The notes under the pieces are model-generated. The model was not told the DNA's origin and did no database searches. It saw only the letters and a program-made list of their open reading frames with translations. A DNA stretch of 64,000 nucleotides from Hydrangea macrophylla (Eukaryota; Streptophyta; Magnoliopsida; Cornales; Hydrangeaceae), in the NCBI GenBank assembly GCA_033977485.1, contig CM066984.1, positions 46,197,100 through 46,261,099 on the forward strand. The letters run 5' to 3'. Below, one piece after another: positions 1 through 11,095 of the stretch. A program made the translations under genes and the position numbers. Positions within the stretch are counted from its first letter, which is position 1. Every line of letters starts with the position of its first letter.

Positions 1-133
1 CATCAATGAGAGTGTGAACTTCAAGGTCTTGATGAAGCAAGGGGCAGGGTGTGAGTTCACCCTCAGTCCAGGTGCCACAACGACATTCTGAATCAGCCCA
101 TGAACCGATAGAATGAACATCGTCACCTCGCAT
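1..133 (-). CDS. partial ORF downstream of Athila pol, env-like candidate
   Basis: An ATG at 133 opens a frame that stays open for 44 codons to the window edge. The peptide starts MRGDDVHSIGSWADSECRCG and is not recognised. A possible 3' splice acceptor (TTGCAG in sense, at 147-142), preceded by a pyrimidine-rich stretch, lies just upstream of the ATG. Athila elements are known to carry an env-like third ORF downstream of integrase, so position and the possible acceptor fit a spliced env-like reading frame. With only 44 codons visible it could equally be a chance ORF. Confidence 0.25.
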   Translation of the reverse strand, partial: MRGDDVHSIGSWADSECRCGTWTEGELTPCPLLHQDLEVHTLID

Positions 134-292
134 TTATGCACCTGCAATTGAGTGGTTTAAGATATAGCGGATTAGAACGAGATCACAAACACTAAAAGAA
201 CGAACAAAGAATTAAAAAAAAACAATAGAGAGAAACTAAAATGCAGGGAAAGATAAGGAATACAACAACAATATGGAACTCTACTTTGGATT
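134..292 (-). other. spacer between Athila integrase and downstream ORF
   Basis: Non-coding, A-rich on the plus strand (T-rich in element sense), containing the possible polypyrimidine tract and TTGCAG acceptor at 147-142. Nothing else is recognised. Confidence 0.4.
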
Positions 293-3200
293 TTAAGTGG
301 GAGAATAGTTGGGCTCATCCAGCTGGATGTGCTCAACTTCAGTTTGGAAGTTCTCCAAGAACGGTTTCAACCTCTGGCCATTGACCTTGAAACTATCATC
401 GTTCTTTGGATTGACGAGCTCAACCGCCCCGTGTGGAAAGACAGTTTTTACAATGAACGGGCCTGTCCAACGGGAACGGAGCTTTCCTGGGAAAAGGTGG
501 AGGCGAGAGTCATACAGCAACACTTTCTGCCTCGGCTCAAATGATTTACGAAAGATTGTACGATCGTGGCGAGCCTTTAACCTTTCCTTATGCAACCTTG
601 CAGAGTCATACGCATCTCGTCGTATTTCCTCTAGCTCTGCAAGTTGGAGCTTGCGTAGCTGACCTCCCTCTTGGATATCAAAGTTCAATGAGCGTGTCGC
701 CCAGTAAGCTTTATGCTCAATTTCAACAGGGAGGTGGCAAGCTTTCCCGTAAACCAATCTATACGGGGACATACCTAGATTCGTCTTGTAGGCAGTACGG
801 TATGACCATAAAGCGTCGGTCAGCTTGTATGCCCAGTCCTTTCGGTTGGAGCTAACCGTCTTTTCAAGAATATGCTTGATTTCTCGGTTAGCCAATTCTG
901 CTTGCCCATTCGACTGTGGATGATAGGCAAGAGCGATTTTATGGTGGACTCCGTATTTCTTGAGAAGTGACTCCAAAGGCCTATTGCAGAAATGCTTGCC
1001 TTGGTCACTTAGTAAAGCTTTCGGAGTTCCAAAACGAGACAAGATATGCTCTCTTAGAAAGGACATGACTGTTCTGTGGTCACTGCGTCTTGTTGGTATT
1101 GCTTCAACCCATTTTGACACGTACTCTACAGCAAGGAGTATGTATTCACAGTTATTAGACTTGGGAAATGGGCCCATAAAATCTATGCCCCAACAATCGA
1201 ATATCTCAATTGTGATGATAGGGGTTAAAGGCATAGAATTCCTTTTAGAAATAGTTCCAAGCTTTTGACAGCGTTGGCATGTCTTGAAAAAGGAATACGC
1301 ATCTTTAAAAATTGTGGGCCAGTAATAACCACTTTGTAGAACTTTTTGTGCGGTCTTCTGTGAAGCAAAGTGGCCACCGCATGCCTCAAAATGGCATGAT
1401 GCTAAAATTACGGTTATATCCTCATTGGGGACGCAGTGCCTGATAACCTGATCAGCACAGTACTTGAAAAGATATGGGTCATCAAAAAAGAAATGACGCG
1501 CGAACGAGAGGAACCGTTTTCTTTCTTGGTTCGACCAATGATTCGGGGATTCTCCCGTGACAAGGTAGTTCACGATATCAGCATACCAAGGTAGACCACT
1601 TACTGTCAGTAGCTGTTCGTCCGGGAACTCATCCTTAATGGATTGGGATTCAGCATTGTCGACAAAAGTCAATCGTGACAAATGGTCCGCAACCACATTC
1701 TCTACTCCTTTCTTATCTTTGATTGTTAGATCAAACTCTTGGAGTAAGAGTATCAAGCGAATGAGCCGTTGTTTAGCGTCTTTCTTAGACAGCAGATACT
1801 TGAGGGCCGAGTGATCTGTAAAACAGACGATTGGTGACCCTATCAGATAAGACCTAAACTTATCCAAGGCGAATACTACAGCCAGCAACTCCTTTTCAGT
1901 AGTTGTATAATTCATTTGAGCTTCATTCAAAGTTCTGCTGGCATAGTATATCACATATGGCTTACTGTCCTTTCTCTGGCCTAGGACCGCGCCAATGGCG
2001 TAATCACTAGCATCGCACATTAATTCGAAAGGCAAACTCCAGTCGGGTGCCTGTATTATAGGTGCGGTGATGAGGAGCTCTTTTAGATCCTCGAAGGACT
2101 TTTGGCAACTTTCTGACCACTCGAATGGTGCATCTTTGACAAGAAGTTGACAAAGAGGTCGAGAGATTGCACTGAAGTTCTGGATAAACCGACGATAAAA
2201 TCCCGCATGCCCCAAGAACGAACGGATGTCTCTCACTATACGGGGGACAGGTAGATTTGAGATTATGTCGATTTTGGCCTTATCCACTTGAATTCCTTCA
2301 TCGGAGATTATATGGCCGAGGACTATTCCCTTGGTCACCATAAAGTGACACTTTTCCCAATTCAAAACTAGGTGTTTATCCTCACATCGCATTAATACAT
2401 GCTCGAGATTGCTAAGGCAATCTTCAAAGCTATGGCCAAACACTGAAAAATCATCCATGAAGACTTCAAGGATGTGTTCGACCATGTCACTGAATATGCT
2501 TAGCATGCACCGCTGAAAGGTAGCCGATGCATTACATAAGCCAAACGGCATTCGACGGTAGGCAAATGTACCAAATGGACAAGTGAATGTGGTTTTCTCC
2601 TGATCTTCATGAGCAATTTCAATTTGGTTATATCCACTATATCCATCCAAAAAGCAGTAATACTTGTGACCTGCCACACGTTCTAGCATTTGATCCATGA
2701 ATGGCAAAGGAAAATGGTCTTTTCGGGTCACAGTATTCAACTTTCTATAGTCAATACACATCCTCCATCCAGTGGGGACACGTGTTGGTACCAATTCACC
2801 ATCTTTGTTTGGGATGATCGTTATGCCTACTTTCTTTGGAACCACTTGGGTTGGACTGACCCAAGGACTATCAGATATCGGATAAATCATCCCAACATCA
2901 AGTAGTTTGAGCACTTCCTTTTTAACTACTTCTTGCATGTTGGGATTCAGACGCCTTTGCATTTGTCTTGAAGGTCTAGCGTCTTCCTCCAGATATATCT
3001 TATGAGTGCATATGGATGGGCTGATGCCTTTGAGGTCAGCAATCGTCCATCCCATAGCATCCTTATGCTTGGTCAGCATTTGCACTAGCTTACCTTCCTG
3101 TTCATGAGTTGAAGCAGATGAAATGATCACAGGATACGTTTTTCCAGTCCCTAGGAATGCATATTTTAGCTCTTTGGGTAGCTCCTTTAACTCTAACTCC

Positions 3201-4069
3201 GGAAACTGAAAACTAGAAGGCATTGCCAACTTAGTTTTAGGAGGCAATTGTTCATATGGCATTACCCACATGCATTCTGCTCTATCCTCCTCTATCGTAT
3301 CCATCATAAGACACATCTGGTTCAGGTCAGAATCCAATGGAGTTGACTCGGCAGGCTGATAGATATCGCCAAATTGAGTCATCACAACTTCCAAAGGATC
3401 TTTGTAGTCGACCAAGTCAACTTCATCTTCAATGACTGTGTCAATGTAATGAATTTCTTCCTCATCATCGTATTCTTCAGGTCGGGGATTAGAAAAAAAA
3501 TTTACATTCAATGTCATGTTCCCGAATACGATAGTCATGATACCACTTCTAATCTTGATCGTGGCATCAATAGTGTTGAGGAATGGACGTCCAAAGATAA
3601 CCGGGATGTGTGCACCAGGATTAGACACAGGTTCTGTGTTCAATATCACGAAATTAACCAGAAAGACAAAAGAGTCTATTTGGACAAGGACGTCCTCTAA
3701 CACCCCTCTAGGGTACTTCACAGATCTGTCTGCCAATTGCAAAGCGACTCGGGTGGGTTTGAGTTCACCCAACCCTAGCTGTTTATAGACTGAATATAGC
3801 AGCAGGTTCACGCTTGCTCCTAGATCGAGGAGTGCATTATCTATCCTTTGATTTCCAATTCTACATGAGACCGTAGGTGTACCGGGGTCTTTGAGTTTTG
3901 GAGGCAACTCATTTTGAATGATCGCACTTGCTTGGCACGCGACATAAGCATGTTTCTTCACACTTCGCCTCCTCTTTACCGTGCATAGATCTTTGAGATA
4001 CTTAGCATAGGCCGCCACTTGCTTGATAGCATCTAGGAGTGGAAGGTTAATTTTGACTTGTTTAAACAA
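293..4069 (-). CDS. pol: Athila pol: protease, reverse transcriptase, RNase H, integrase
   Basis: This 1,258-residue open frame encodes the enzymes that copy element RNA into DNA and insert it. Protease: active-site motif DLGAS at residues 82-86, the variant usual in this lineage, and the later flap-side motif [11 protein letters not shown]: about 365-660, with catalytic Asp475 ([11 protein letters not shown]) and FMDD at 537-540. RNase H: about 680-800, with Asp686, the TEKE motif near 724 and Asp752. Integrase: zinc finger H893, H900, C931, C934; catalytic triad Asp963, Asp1022, Glu1058 with the usual 35-residue spacing; a GPF/Y-like motif near the C-terminus. All catalytic residues are present. 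The start is simply the first Met after the TAG at 4084; the true polyprotein begins in gag. Confidence 0.93.
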   Translation of the reverse strand: MFKQVKINLPLLDAIKQVAAYAKYLKDLCTVKRRRSVKKHAYVACQASAIIQNELPPKLKDPGTPTVSCRIGNQRIDNALLDLGASVNLLLYSVYKQLGLGELKPTRVALQLADRSVKYPRGVLEDVLVQIDSFVFLVNFVILNTEPVSNPGAHIPVIFGRPFLNTIDATIKIRSGIMTIVFGNMTLNVNFFSNPRPEEYDDEEEIHYIDTVIEDEVDLVDYKDPLEVVMTQFGDIYQPAESTPLDSDLNQMCLMMDTIEEDRAECMWVMPYEQLPPKTKLAMPSSFQFPELELKELPKELKYAFLGTGKTYPVIISSASTHEQEGKLVQMLTKHKDAMGWTIADLKGISPSICTHKIYLEEDARPSRQMQRRLNPNMQEVVKKEVLKLLDVGMIYPISDSPWVSPTQVVPKKVGITIIPNKDGELVPTRVPTGWRMCIDYRKLNTVTRKDHFPLPFMDQMLERVAGHKYYCFLDGYSGYNQIEIAHEDQEKTTFTCPFGTFAYRRMPFGLCNASATFQRCMLSIFSDMVEHILEVFMDDFSVFGHSFEDCLSNLEHVLMRCEDKHLVLNWEKCHFMVTKGIVLGHIISDEGIQVDKAKIDIISNLPVPRIVRDIRSFLGHAGFYRRFIQNFSAISRPLCQLLVKDAPFEWSESCQKSFEDLKELLITAPIIQAPDWSLPFELMCDASDYAIGAVLGQRKDSKPYVIYYASRTLNEAQMNYTTTEKELLAVVFALDKFRSYLIGSPIVCFTDHSALKYLLSKKDAKQRLIRLILLLQEFDLTIKDKKGVENVVADHLSRLTFVDNAESQSIKDEFPDEQLLTVSGLPWYADIVNYLVTGESPNHWSNQERKRFLSFARHFFFDDPYLFKYCADQVIRHCVPNEDITVILASCHFEACGGHFASQKTAQKVLQSGYYWPTIFKDAYSFFKTCQRCQKLGTISKRNSMPLTPIITIEIFDCWGIDFMGPFPKSNNCEYILLAVEYVSKWVEAIPTRRSDHRTVMSFLREHILSRFGTPKALLSDQGKHFCNRPLESLLKKYGVHHKIALAYHPQSNGQAELANREIKHILEKTVSSNRKDWAYKLTDALWSYRTAYKTNLGMSPYRLVYGKACHLPVEIEHKAYWATRSLNFDIQEGGQLRKLQLAELEEIRRDAYDSARLHKERLKARHDRTIFRKSFEPRQKVLLYDSRLHLFPGKLRSRWTGPFIVKTVFPHGAVELVNPKNDDSFKVNGQRLKPFLENFQTEVEHIQLDEPNYSPT

Positions 4070-4084
4070 TTCAAGAAACTCCTA

Positions 4085-4804
4085 ATTCTTCGTCTCATTC
4101 TTGGGTTTCTTCAACCGTTGAGGATAAGGTGCAGGAAAAGGGCATTTTGGTGGTTCATCCTCAACAGACTCCTTTCCAGGCCTTTGCTCAACTTCTTCCT
4201 CTACTCTAGGAGCTTCAATGTTTGCCTTTATTGCCTCGTCATTAGTGGAAGGCTCCTCCTATTGAGTAGATGGTTGCTCAAGCTCATTATCCACCACTTC
4301 CTCCTCTTTGTACACTTCGGGTGTAGACAGAGGCATGCTTTTCTCTATGATTTTTCCGCTTCTCAGCATAGTCACGGCTTTAGCATGTTCTTGATTGTTA
4401 GGATCATTGTTATGTCCCTTGGGGTTCAGAAGTGCTTGGGCAGGGAATGTTCCTCCTGAACCCTCTTGCCGTGCATCTATCCTTTCTAACGTGGCAGACA
4501 TTCTACTCATCATCTGTATGAGTTGCTGTGTTAGATTGGCATTAGCAAGTTCTTCTTGTACCTTCTTGTGTGGTGGCACATAGGTATTGGTCTGTGGTGC
4601 ATTGGAGGGTTGAGCTTGGTTGTAGTTATTGGTTCTGTTTTAATGGTATTGATGGGACGGCCTATTGTTTTGCCCTTGATATTGATTGTTGTTGTAGGGC
4701 TGCTGTTGATATTGATTTTGGGTCCCAGCATTATTTTTCCAATCAAAACTGGGGTGATTCCATCTATTGTTACTTTGAAAGTTATTGTTAGAATTCCCCG
4801 CCCC
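4085..4804 (-). pseudogene. Athila gag C-terminal/linker segment between the stops
   Basis: Read in the gag-pol frame this is an Asn/Gln/Tyr-rich stretch followed by a charged segment (VPPHKKVQEEL...) that reaches the first residues before the protease. It contains the TAA at 4642-4640 and the TAG at 4261-4259. It joins gag to pol and confirms that no frameshift separates them. Confidence 0.75.
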
Positions 4805-5848
4805 TCAGAAACCGTGCATGGCATTCATCTCCATAGGGGCCTGCTCTTGAAAATACGGCACATTGGGACAGTATTGAGTTGTATGTCCCAACATGTTGCA
4901 TGTGCCGCATGGTTCCTCAGGCATAACTTGCCTAAAGCTCTCTCCTCGCATCCCTAGTTCTTCTACCTTCTTTGCCAGTTCTTCGTATTTGTTCATCAGA
5001 TGATCTTCACTTTTTAATTGGTACAAACTCTTATCTTCCACACTCAATATTTGAGTTCGAGGTGTATCTTCAGAGTTAGACCATTCATGAGCATGTTCAG
5101 CTAACCACTCAAAATGAGCTTCAGTCTCTTCGGTGTTCTTTCGAAGGAATGGTCCAGAGCTCATAGTTTCGACCAACTTTTTTGTTTCACCATTTAGCCC
5201 TTCATAGAAGTAACTGATGGTACGCCATTTCTCATATCCGTGGTGGGGACATGAGAGAAGCAAATCTTTGAAAAGCTCCCAAGTTTGGGTGAAGGTTTCA
5301 TTGCTCCTCTGCTTGTATGAACTTATTTGGCGTTTTAGCTCTGTGGTCATGCGAGGTGGAAAAAATTTCTTCAAAAATGCAGTGTTCATCGCATGCCATG
5401 TGAAGATTGAATTCGGTTTTAGGGTGAGTAACCACGCCTTCGCTTTATCCTTCAAGGTGAAGGGAAATAACATTAAGCGTGTCACATCTACAGGACAAGT
5501 TTGGGAGAATGTTTTACAAACATCCTCGAAATCCTTAACGTGTAGATATGCCTTCTCGCTTTCCATCCCATGAAATGTTGGGAGGAGTTGAATCATCCCA
5601 TTGCGAAATTGAAATTCGCCAGCATGTGGGGGGATGAGAATGCAAGAAGGAGTAGGTGCGTGTTCTGGTTGCATGAGATCGCACAACGGACGTAGTGAAT
5701 CATCAACTGGTACTACAACATTGTCACCATGTTCACTCTGATTATCATCCATTGATTCAGTTGGAGTGGTGACAAGGTTACTAGAACTGGAAGAATTAGA
5801 TGAATATAGAGGATTTCCAAAAATTCTGTGGATGGAACTATCGGACAT
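4805..5848 (-). CDS. gag: Athila Gag (capsid-nucleocapsid), cut short by a TGA
   Basis: This 347-residue frame codes for the structural protein of the virus-like particle. Residues about 110-240 form the retrotransposon Gag domain (AKAWLLTLKPNSIFTW ... FFPPRMTTELKRQI ... ETFTQTWELFKDLL). A zinc knuckle CX2CX4HX4C lies at 314-327 (CGTCNMLGHTTQYC) and would bind RNA. The stop TGA at 4807-4805 comes just after the knuckle, where intact relatives continue into an Asn/Gln-rich linker. The start at 5848 is the first Met of the open frame, about 105 bases downstream of the PBS, a usual distance. Confidence 0.9.
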   Translation of the reverse strand: MSDSSIHRIFGNPLYSSNSSSSSNLVTTPTESMDDNQSEHGDNVVVPVDDSLRPLCDLMQPEHAPTPSCILIPPHAGEFQFRNGMIQLLPTFHGMESEKAYLHVKDFEDVCKTFSQTCPVDVTRLMLFPFTLKDKAKAWLLTLKPNSIFTWHAMNTAFLKKFFPPRMTTELKRQISSYKQRSNETFTQTWELFKDLLLSCPHHGYEKWRTISYFYEGLNGETKKLVETMSSGPFLRKNTEETEAHFEWLAEHAHEWSNSEDTPRTQILSVEDKSLYQLKSEDHLMNKYEELAKKVEELGMRGESFRQVMPEEPCGTCNMLGHTTQYCPNVPYFQEQAPMEMNAMHGF

Positions 5849-5954
5849 AAATGAGAGAACCTAAGAAGATTGAAAACCTAGAGAACTCAAAGAAAAAGGA
5901 AAACAGAAATAGATCAGGAAAGATTGAGGTAATCTAAGGAATTGATCGTCGCCT

Positions 5955-5972
5955 TCCCTGGCAACGGCGCCA
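5955..5972 (-). other. primer-binding site, tRNA-Asp type (Athila)
   Basis: The plus strand reads tccctggcaacggcgcca, matching the 3' end of plant tRNA-Asp with one mismatch, so the element-sense strand is complementary to that tRNA. Six bases separate it from the LTR edge at 5979. Confidence 0.9.
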
Positions 5973-6629
5973 AAAACTTGACACGCGAATATTCTTGTGT
6001 GCTCTTGTGCAATACCCAAGTGTAGGTAGACGTGCAAGTAGTAACTGGTAAGACCAGGTCGATCCCACAGGGAAGGTATTAATCTATTAACTTAGACTAA
6101 ACTCAAAAGAAAGGGAAAAAATTCAATAAGATTTAATAATGGTGCAGAACACAAAGTTCCACAAACTAAGACTACTAACGAAAGCAATTTGAATTAAACT
6201 AAAGAACTAAATAGCTAACTAAAGCAATATTTCAAAACAGATTTTTCTTAATAAAAGGAAGTGTCGGGATCACACAAATCCACCGTGACCCAGCCATCTA
6301 CCATGTAGTTACATTGAAGCACTAAGGAGTACATTACCTACAGTATGCCGTATTTCTCTTCAAATAAAGAATCCATAGCCCTTTCATGTCCGGGACTATA
6401 TCATCACAGTTAACTTAAAACACGTGAAAGCGGTTTAATTCAATAGTTAAGACTCGCACCTACAATGGTGTTAGCATTGAAGGTGGTTTGCAAAATATAT
6501 TGAAAGAAATTGCCTTAGGGCCTTGATTTTAGAAACTGTTTTGAAAAACTGAGCATTTAGGGATAGCATGATAACAAATCTCAAAAACAAAAGGTCCTGA
6601 AATACTGCAGGGAACATCCTCAAGAATCA

Positions 6630-6780
6630 GAGAGTTCGATCGATCGACGATCGTTCGATCGATCGACGATCGTTCGATCGATCGAAAGCCTTCATCCCTC
6701 AATCGATCGAAATGTCCTTCGATCGCTTGACTATCTCTGGTTCGATCGATCGAACTATCTCCGATCGATCGAATACAGGA
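6630..6780. repeat. CGATCGATCG palindrome cluster, Athila LTR (downstream cluster)
   Basis: About eight copies of TTCGATCGATCGA or close variants occur in 150 bp, some in tandem (ttcgatcgatcgacgatcg repeated). The unit is self-complementary. It lies 3' of the presumed TATA box in element sense. Confidence 0.8.
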
Positions 6781-7273
6781 TTTATTTTGCTGCATGGCAG
6801 AGGCTGAAGATCACTGTTTCATTGTGTTCTCCCAACCCTAGGACTACTCAGACATCGTCTGGAGTGTCACAGGCTGGTTTTTATCATATAAAAACATTAA
6901 GACTTTGTTTGGATGTGAGTTTTGCATGAAAACTATGAGAACTAATGATATAAACTTGTCTAACATGCAATACTACTAAGTTAACAAGTTACACTATTCT
7001 AAACTAAGTGCAGAATATAAATAAACAGTAGAGAAGTAACCTGGAACGAAGAACTTTATCAAACCTTAGAGTAATCAAGCTATATAAACCAAGAATCAAT
7101 GGAAAACCTACAAAACACCAAGAAAAACTCTCCTCTCTCTCTCTCTAAAACTGATAAAAAGCAAAAGTGGGCGTCCCTTGGGACGTATACAATGCTCATA
7201 TATATAGAAAACCTAAAGGCTAGGGTTACAATTCCTCAACTGCTGCGTACGCGAAAGTTTCTGAAAATACCAT

Positions 7274-7383
7274 GTTCGATCGATCGAACATTTCTCGATC
7301 GATTGAACATTTGGAACTCAAGCGCTTCAACTTTCTTTAAGCGATCGAACCTTCGATCGATCGAACTATAGTCGATCGCTCAA
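7274..7383. promoter_or_regulatory. CGATCGATCG palindrome cluster upstream of the Athila LTR TATA box
   Basis: Five or six GATCGATCGAA/GCGATCGAAC variants lie in 110 bp directly upstream (minus sense) of the TATA-like sequence at 7207-7194. The same arrangement is seen in the copia LTRs F and G. Enhancer function is inferred from position only. Confidence 0.5.
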
Positions 7384-7615
7384 ACTTCAAACCTTAGCTT
7401 TGAATTCTTTTGTCTGCACTACAGCATTCCAATTGTCCTGACGTTCATCTCTCTAATCCACACAACAGAGATCTGCACAAACAATAGCTAAAACAATACA
7501 ACTTATCATAGATTAATCACATTGTATGAAAACTAGCCTTGTAATGCAAATTGCAGATAAAATGGGAAGTTGTGATTAAAACCAATGCAATTCTTCCTTT
7601 TAGCGCGGTTATATT

Positions 7616-8638
7616 TTACAAATACCCCCGCTTTGCAGCTAGCATGTAGTGGCGAAGGCGACGAGTACACCAAACCAAGGCCCAACAGGCTTTTTCCAAG
7701 GGCGAGTACTTCAACTCATATCCGATCATTCTTTTGCTCAAGTAATAAATGGCCTTCTCCATGTGCCCCTCTTCTCCTTCTTGGGCCAACATACACCCCA
7801 TCGAATCTTTGGATACGGAGAGATAAAGTAGTAGAGGTCTCCCAGGTGAGGGTGGTGATAGAACAGGTGGGTTTTGGAGGTAGGTTTTGATCTTGTCGAA
7901 GGCTTGTTGGCAAGGGGCGTCCCATTCGAATTTCTCTCCTTTTCTAAGCAGTTTGAACAGTGGGTCGCAGGTTAGGGTGAGTTTGGAAATGAAGCGGCTG
8001 ATGAACTGTATTCTCCCCAAGAACCCTCTCAGTTCTTTCTCATTTTTTGGTGGGTTCATTTCGGTTATGGCTTTTATTTTGGTTGGGTCTACTTCGATCC
8101 CCCTTTGGGTAATAAGGAACCCTAACAACTTTCCTGTGGTAACTCCGAAGGTACATTTCTGTCGGTTCAGTCTCATTTTGAATTCTCTCAATCTTTCAAA
8201 GAACTTTCTCAAAGCCTTTAGGTGCCCTCCCCTCTCTTTGGATTTCACAATCATATCATCCACATGCACTTCCACCTCCTTGTGGATCATGTCGTGCAGT
8301 AAAGTGGTGGCAGTCCTTTGATATGTCGCACCTGCATTCTTAAGTCCGAATGGCATAACCCTATAGCAATATGTTCCCAATGGAGTGATGAACGTGGTTT
8401 TCTCCCTATCCTCGGGTGCCATGAGGATTTGATTGTACCCAGAGAATCCATCCATGAAAGATAGAAGCTCATGTCCCGCAGTGTTATCGACCAACACGTC
8501 GATGTGGGGTAACGGGAAATCGCCTTTAGGGCTTACCTTGTTTAAATCTCGAAAGTCAACGCAAACCCTAATACGACCATCCTTCTTTGGGACAGGTACA
8601 ATGTTGGCAATCCACTCGGGATACTCGGTGACCATCAA
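7616..8638 (-). pseudogene. pol: Ogre1 reverse transcriptase and start of RNase H, truncated
   Basis: The 340-residue frame holds RT from IANIVPVPKKDG onward, with catalytic Asp63 (FMDGFSGYNQI) and HVDD at 125-128, then the connection and the beginning of RNase H (YLSVSKDSMGCMLAQ; ... LEKACWALVW). It stops at 7616, four bases inside the Athila LTR, which interrupts RNase H around HYMLAA. Its upstream part is in another frame (8635-10191) because of a one-base loss near 8660. Integrase should continue beyond the Athila copy, left of the window. Confidence 0.9.
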
Positions 8639-10191
8639 GAATCCAGCTTTAATTGCTTTTCAACCTCCTCTTTCACTTTAAGTGCCCATTCTGGCCTCAT
8701 TCGCCTCAATTTTTGTTTTATGGGTTTCGAATTGGGAAAGAGGGGGATGTGGTGTTGGACTATTTTTGGATCAATACTTGGCATATCATTATAAGACCAT
8801 GCAAAAACATCTTTAAATTCATTCAATAGATTGATTAGTTCTTTGCTTTCTTTATTGCTAAGTGTAGAGCCGATAAAGATATTTTGAGGATTATTTTCAT
8901 TTCCTAGATTAATCGTTAGAGTGTCCTCAATGATTTTGCATGCAGATTCTTTTTCTTTTTCAATCAACTTTTTCAATTCATTAGGTATTCCATGATCATC
9001 ACATTCATCATATTCATTAAGCGCATTCGAGTAGGCAGAATCAGTCATACTTTCATTGATTTTGTTAGGAGTGATTACAACAGACATAGCAATAGTAAGA
9101 CACCTCATTTGGGCCATTACAGACTCTGGGTGAGGGGGATACTTATCACTAGACTCAAAGACCCACTCCTTGTTGATTCCCTGCTTGAGCTCCATAGTGT
9201 TACAACCTGGCAGTCCTTCGGATTCCGTCTTTTCTTCCTTTTCTGGCTTCGGCTCTGTATCCTCATCACTCCCCTCTTCGACCTTGACTTCCAGGCCCTC
9301 GTCTTGTTTCTTCTTTTCTTCTGTTTTTACCCCTTCTTCGCTCAACAGGTTCTGCATGACCGGTCCATCCAGTACACCAACCCAATCGTTGACCGAAGCA
9401 GACTTTTCAGGCATTTGCAAAAACGGGTCTTTGTACTCGGAGAATTCATGGGAGAAAAAGATCTCGAACCCCGGCTTTAGACTTTTGTCCTTCTGGTCCA
9501 TCCAAGGCTCTGGGAAGCCACAGAAGGGGAAATCTTCTCCTTCCTTTACGAAGTACCCGTTGAGCGTTTTAAGGTAAGGATCTAGTGGCGTATTGAAAGC
9601 CTTCTTCTTTGCCCTTAGTTCCTTCTTTGTTGGCTGATACCCCAGGCCGTGAGTGTGAGTCTGAGTAGGAATTCTTGGAAACTCAGGCAGGCCCTGAAGG
9701 TTCTTTCCCATTCCTAGTCCTGGAAAGAAACCCATCTTCTTCATGATCCCTGCGACCACTGGATTGGCATACTGATCGAAATGGAGCGGTGGAAATTCTC
9801 TCGGCTTTTCTTCTTCCAACATGCTGATAAACTCGAACCCCCCCATTTTTGTTTCTATCTCCTGCAGCTGTAATTCTAGAACCGGTGCGCTTGATGAAGC
9901 TTTAGACGGACGAACCCAACTATCCCCAAGGATGTCGCAGACCCTGCTCTCCCAGATGCATTTGACCTTTTGATGTATGGTTGACGGTATGGCGCCCAAA
10001 CTGTCTAACCATGGCCTCCCAAGTAGCAGGTTGAAAGAAGCAGGAATATCGATGACCTGAAATTCGGCTTCCTTCTCAAGCGGACCGACAGCGAGGTGAA
10101 GGAGGATTATACCCATGACAGTTCTCTGGGTGTTGTCATATGTTCTCACCCTTTGCTCAGAGGGTATGAATGTCGATTCGTCCAAACCCAT
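8635..10191 (-). pseudogene. Ogre1 protease remnant, G-patch domain and N-terminus of RT
   Basis: The 518-residue frame begins in the second half of a retropepsin (EFQVIDIPASFNLLLGRPWL), without the catalytic D-S/T-G half. A G-patch lies at about 149-187 (MGFFPGLGMGKNLQG ... HGLGY), an RNA-binding module typical of Ogre/Tat polyproteins. An acidic Glu/Lys-rich linker follows at about 285-330, and the RT N-terminus occupies about 445-518. The end is caused by loss of one A in an AAAA run near 8660, after which RT continues in the frame of 8638-7616. The listed Met is only the first Met after the deletion joint. Confidence 0.85.
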
Positions 10192-10195
10192 GCGC

Positions 10196-11095
10196 TTAGT
10201 TGTTCGGTTGTTCTTCTTTCTTGATCACTCCTTCCTGAATCGCATCTTCGACCCTTGTTCCCACATCAAATACCTCGGCAAAAGTGTTGATTGACTGAAA
10301 GCTCATCTTCTCCTGATAAACTGGCTGTAGGTTTTTCATCAACATTCGGATCTGGTCTTTTTCTGATGGCCTCTGCACCATCTTCGCGGCTTTCCCTCTC
10401 CATCGACTTAGATACTCAGCAAATGATTCTTTGTTCCCTTGCCTGGTTGTTTCTAGATCTCGGACAATGACGTCCAGGTCTTGATTGTACTCATACTGGG
10501 CCACAAATGATTTTACGACTTCTTCCCAAACTCTGGTTTTGCTTGGCTCAAGTGTAAGGTACCACGATAGAGCAGCTCCTATTAAGGTTTGCTAAAATAG
10601 AACGGCCATCATGGTAGTACTTAGACCGCTAGGCTGAAAAGCTCCTATGCACATCCAGATATGACTGCGAGGATTCCCGGTGCCATCAAACTTATCAAAA
10701 ACTGGCATTTTGAACCCGGCGGGCAGCATTTCATGGACCCCATCAGACAGGCCTTCTAACTCCATCAGATAGGTATCAACCCCCTGAGCTTTGCGCATTA
10801 CCCTCTCCAACTTTTCTATTTTCTCGGTCAGTTGCTTCTCCTTCTCAACTTTCTCTCTGTCTCTGTTGGCCCGCAGTGCATCGGTCCATTAGGCCTCCTG
10901 ATCATCAAACCAATCTCCTTCCCCTCCTCCCAAAGGTGGGTCCATAACAGGTGGAACTACATGTCGGCGATTCAGCTCTTCTATCATCCCCATCATGCGA
11001 TTCATGTTTTCAGCCTGTCGCATCATCTGCTCTGCTTGCTGTTCTACCAGTACCCTTAAACCGGACATTTCTTCGTTGTTTCTCTCTTCGGCCAT
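10196..11095 (-). pseudogene. gag: Ogre1 gag, two in-frame stops, C-terminus deleted
   Basis: One frame runs from the ATG at 11095 to the stop at 10198-10196 with internal stops TAA at 10891-10889 and TAG at 10594-10592. The N-terminus is Met/Glu-rich (VEQQAEQMMRQAENMN). The middle holds the Gag domain (MPVFDKFDGTGNPRSHI ... ESFAEYLSRWRGKAAKM ... IRMLMKNLQP). The zinc knuckle that should follow is absent: the frame ends five bases before the protease remnant of 10191, so a deletion removed the Gag C-terminus and the first half of the protease. Confidence 0.85.

Larger units (their letters stand above)
293..5848 (-). pseudogene. gag-pol: Athila gag-pol, one reading frame broken by four in-frame stops
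   Basis: Gag (start 5848) and pol (end 293) lie in the same frame over 1,852 codons. The frame is interrupted only by four stops: TGA at 4807-4805, TAA at 4642-4640, TAG at 4261-4259 and TAG at 4084-4082. No frameshift is needed to read through. The stretch between gag and pol (4804-4085) translates as an Asn/Gln-rich linker followed by a segment typical of Athila. At least two of the stops look like C-to-T changes in sense (CGA to TGA, CAA to TAA), as expected from deamination of methylated cytosine. The element is therefore a recently inactivated copy. Confidence 0.9.
1..7620 (-). mobile_element. Athila-type Ty3/gypsy retrotransposon, right-hand part (3' LTR outside window)
   Basis: Read on the minus strand the order is 5' LTR (7620-5979), tRNA-Asp primer-binding site, gag, protease, reverse transcriptase, RNase H, integrase, then a short downstream region that runs off the window. 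The pol sequence and the tRNA-Asp primer are what is known for the Athila lineage. No match to the LTR is seen in 1-292, so the 3' LTR lies further left. The LTR edge at 7620 sits inside the RNase H region of the Ogre1 element, so this element inserted into Ogre1; bases 7621-7625 (aatac) are the expected right-hand TSD, but the left copy is out of view. Confidence 0.9.
5979..7620 (-). repeat. 5' LTR of the Athila-type element
   Basis: The LTR is 1,642 bp, with plus-strand ends TG (5979) and CA (7620). In element sense a TATA-like CTATATATAT lies near 7207-7194, followed by a CT-rich leader. Two clusters of CGATCGATCG-type palindromes occur: 7383-7274, about 70-180 bp upstream of the TATA box, and 6780-6630, downstream of it. 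Short ORFs inside are chance frames. Confidence 0.85.

Noticed and set aside
309..1268. Plus-strand ORFs over the Athila integrase
   Set aside because: Antisense shadows of the pol frame.
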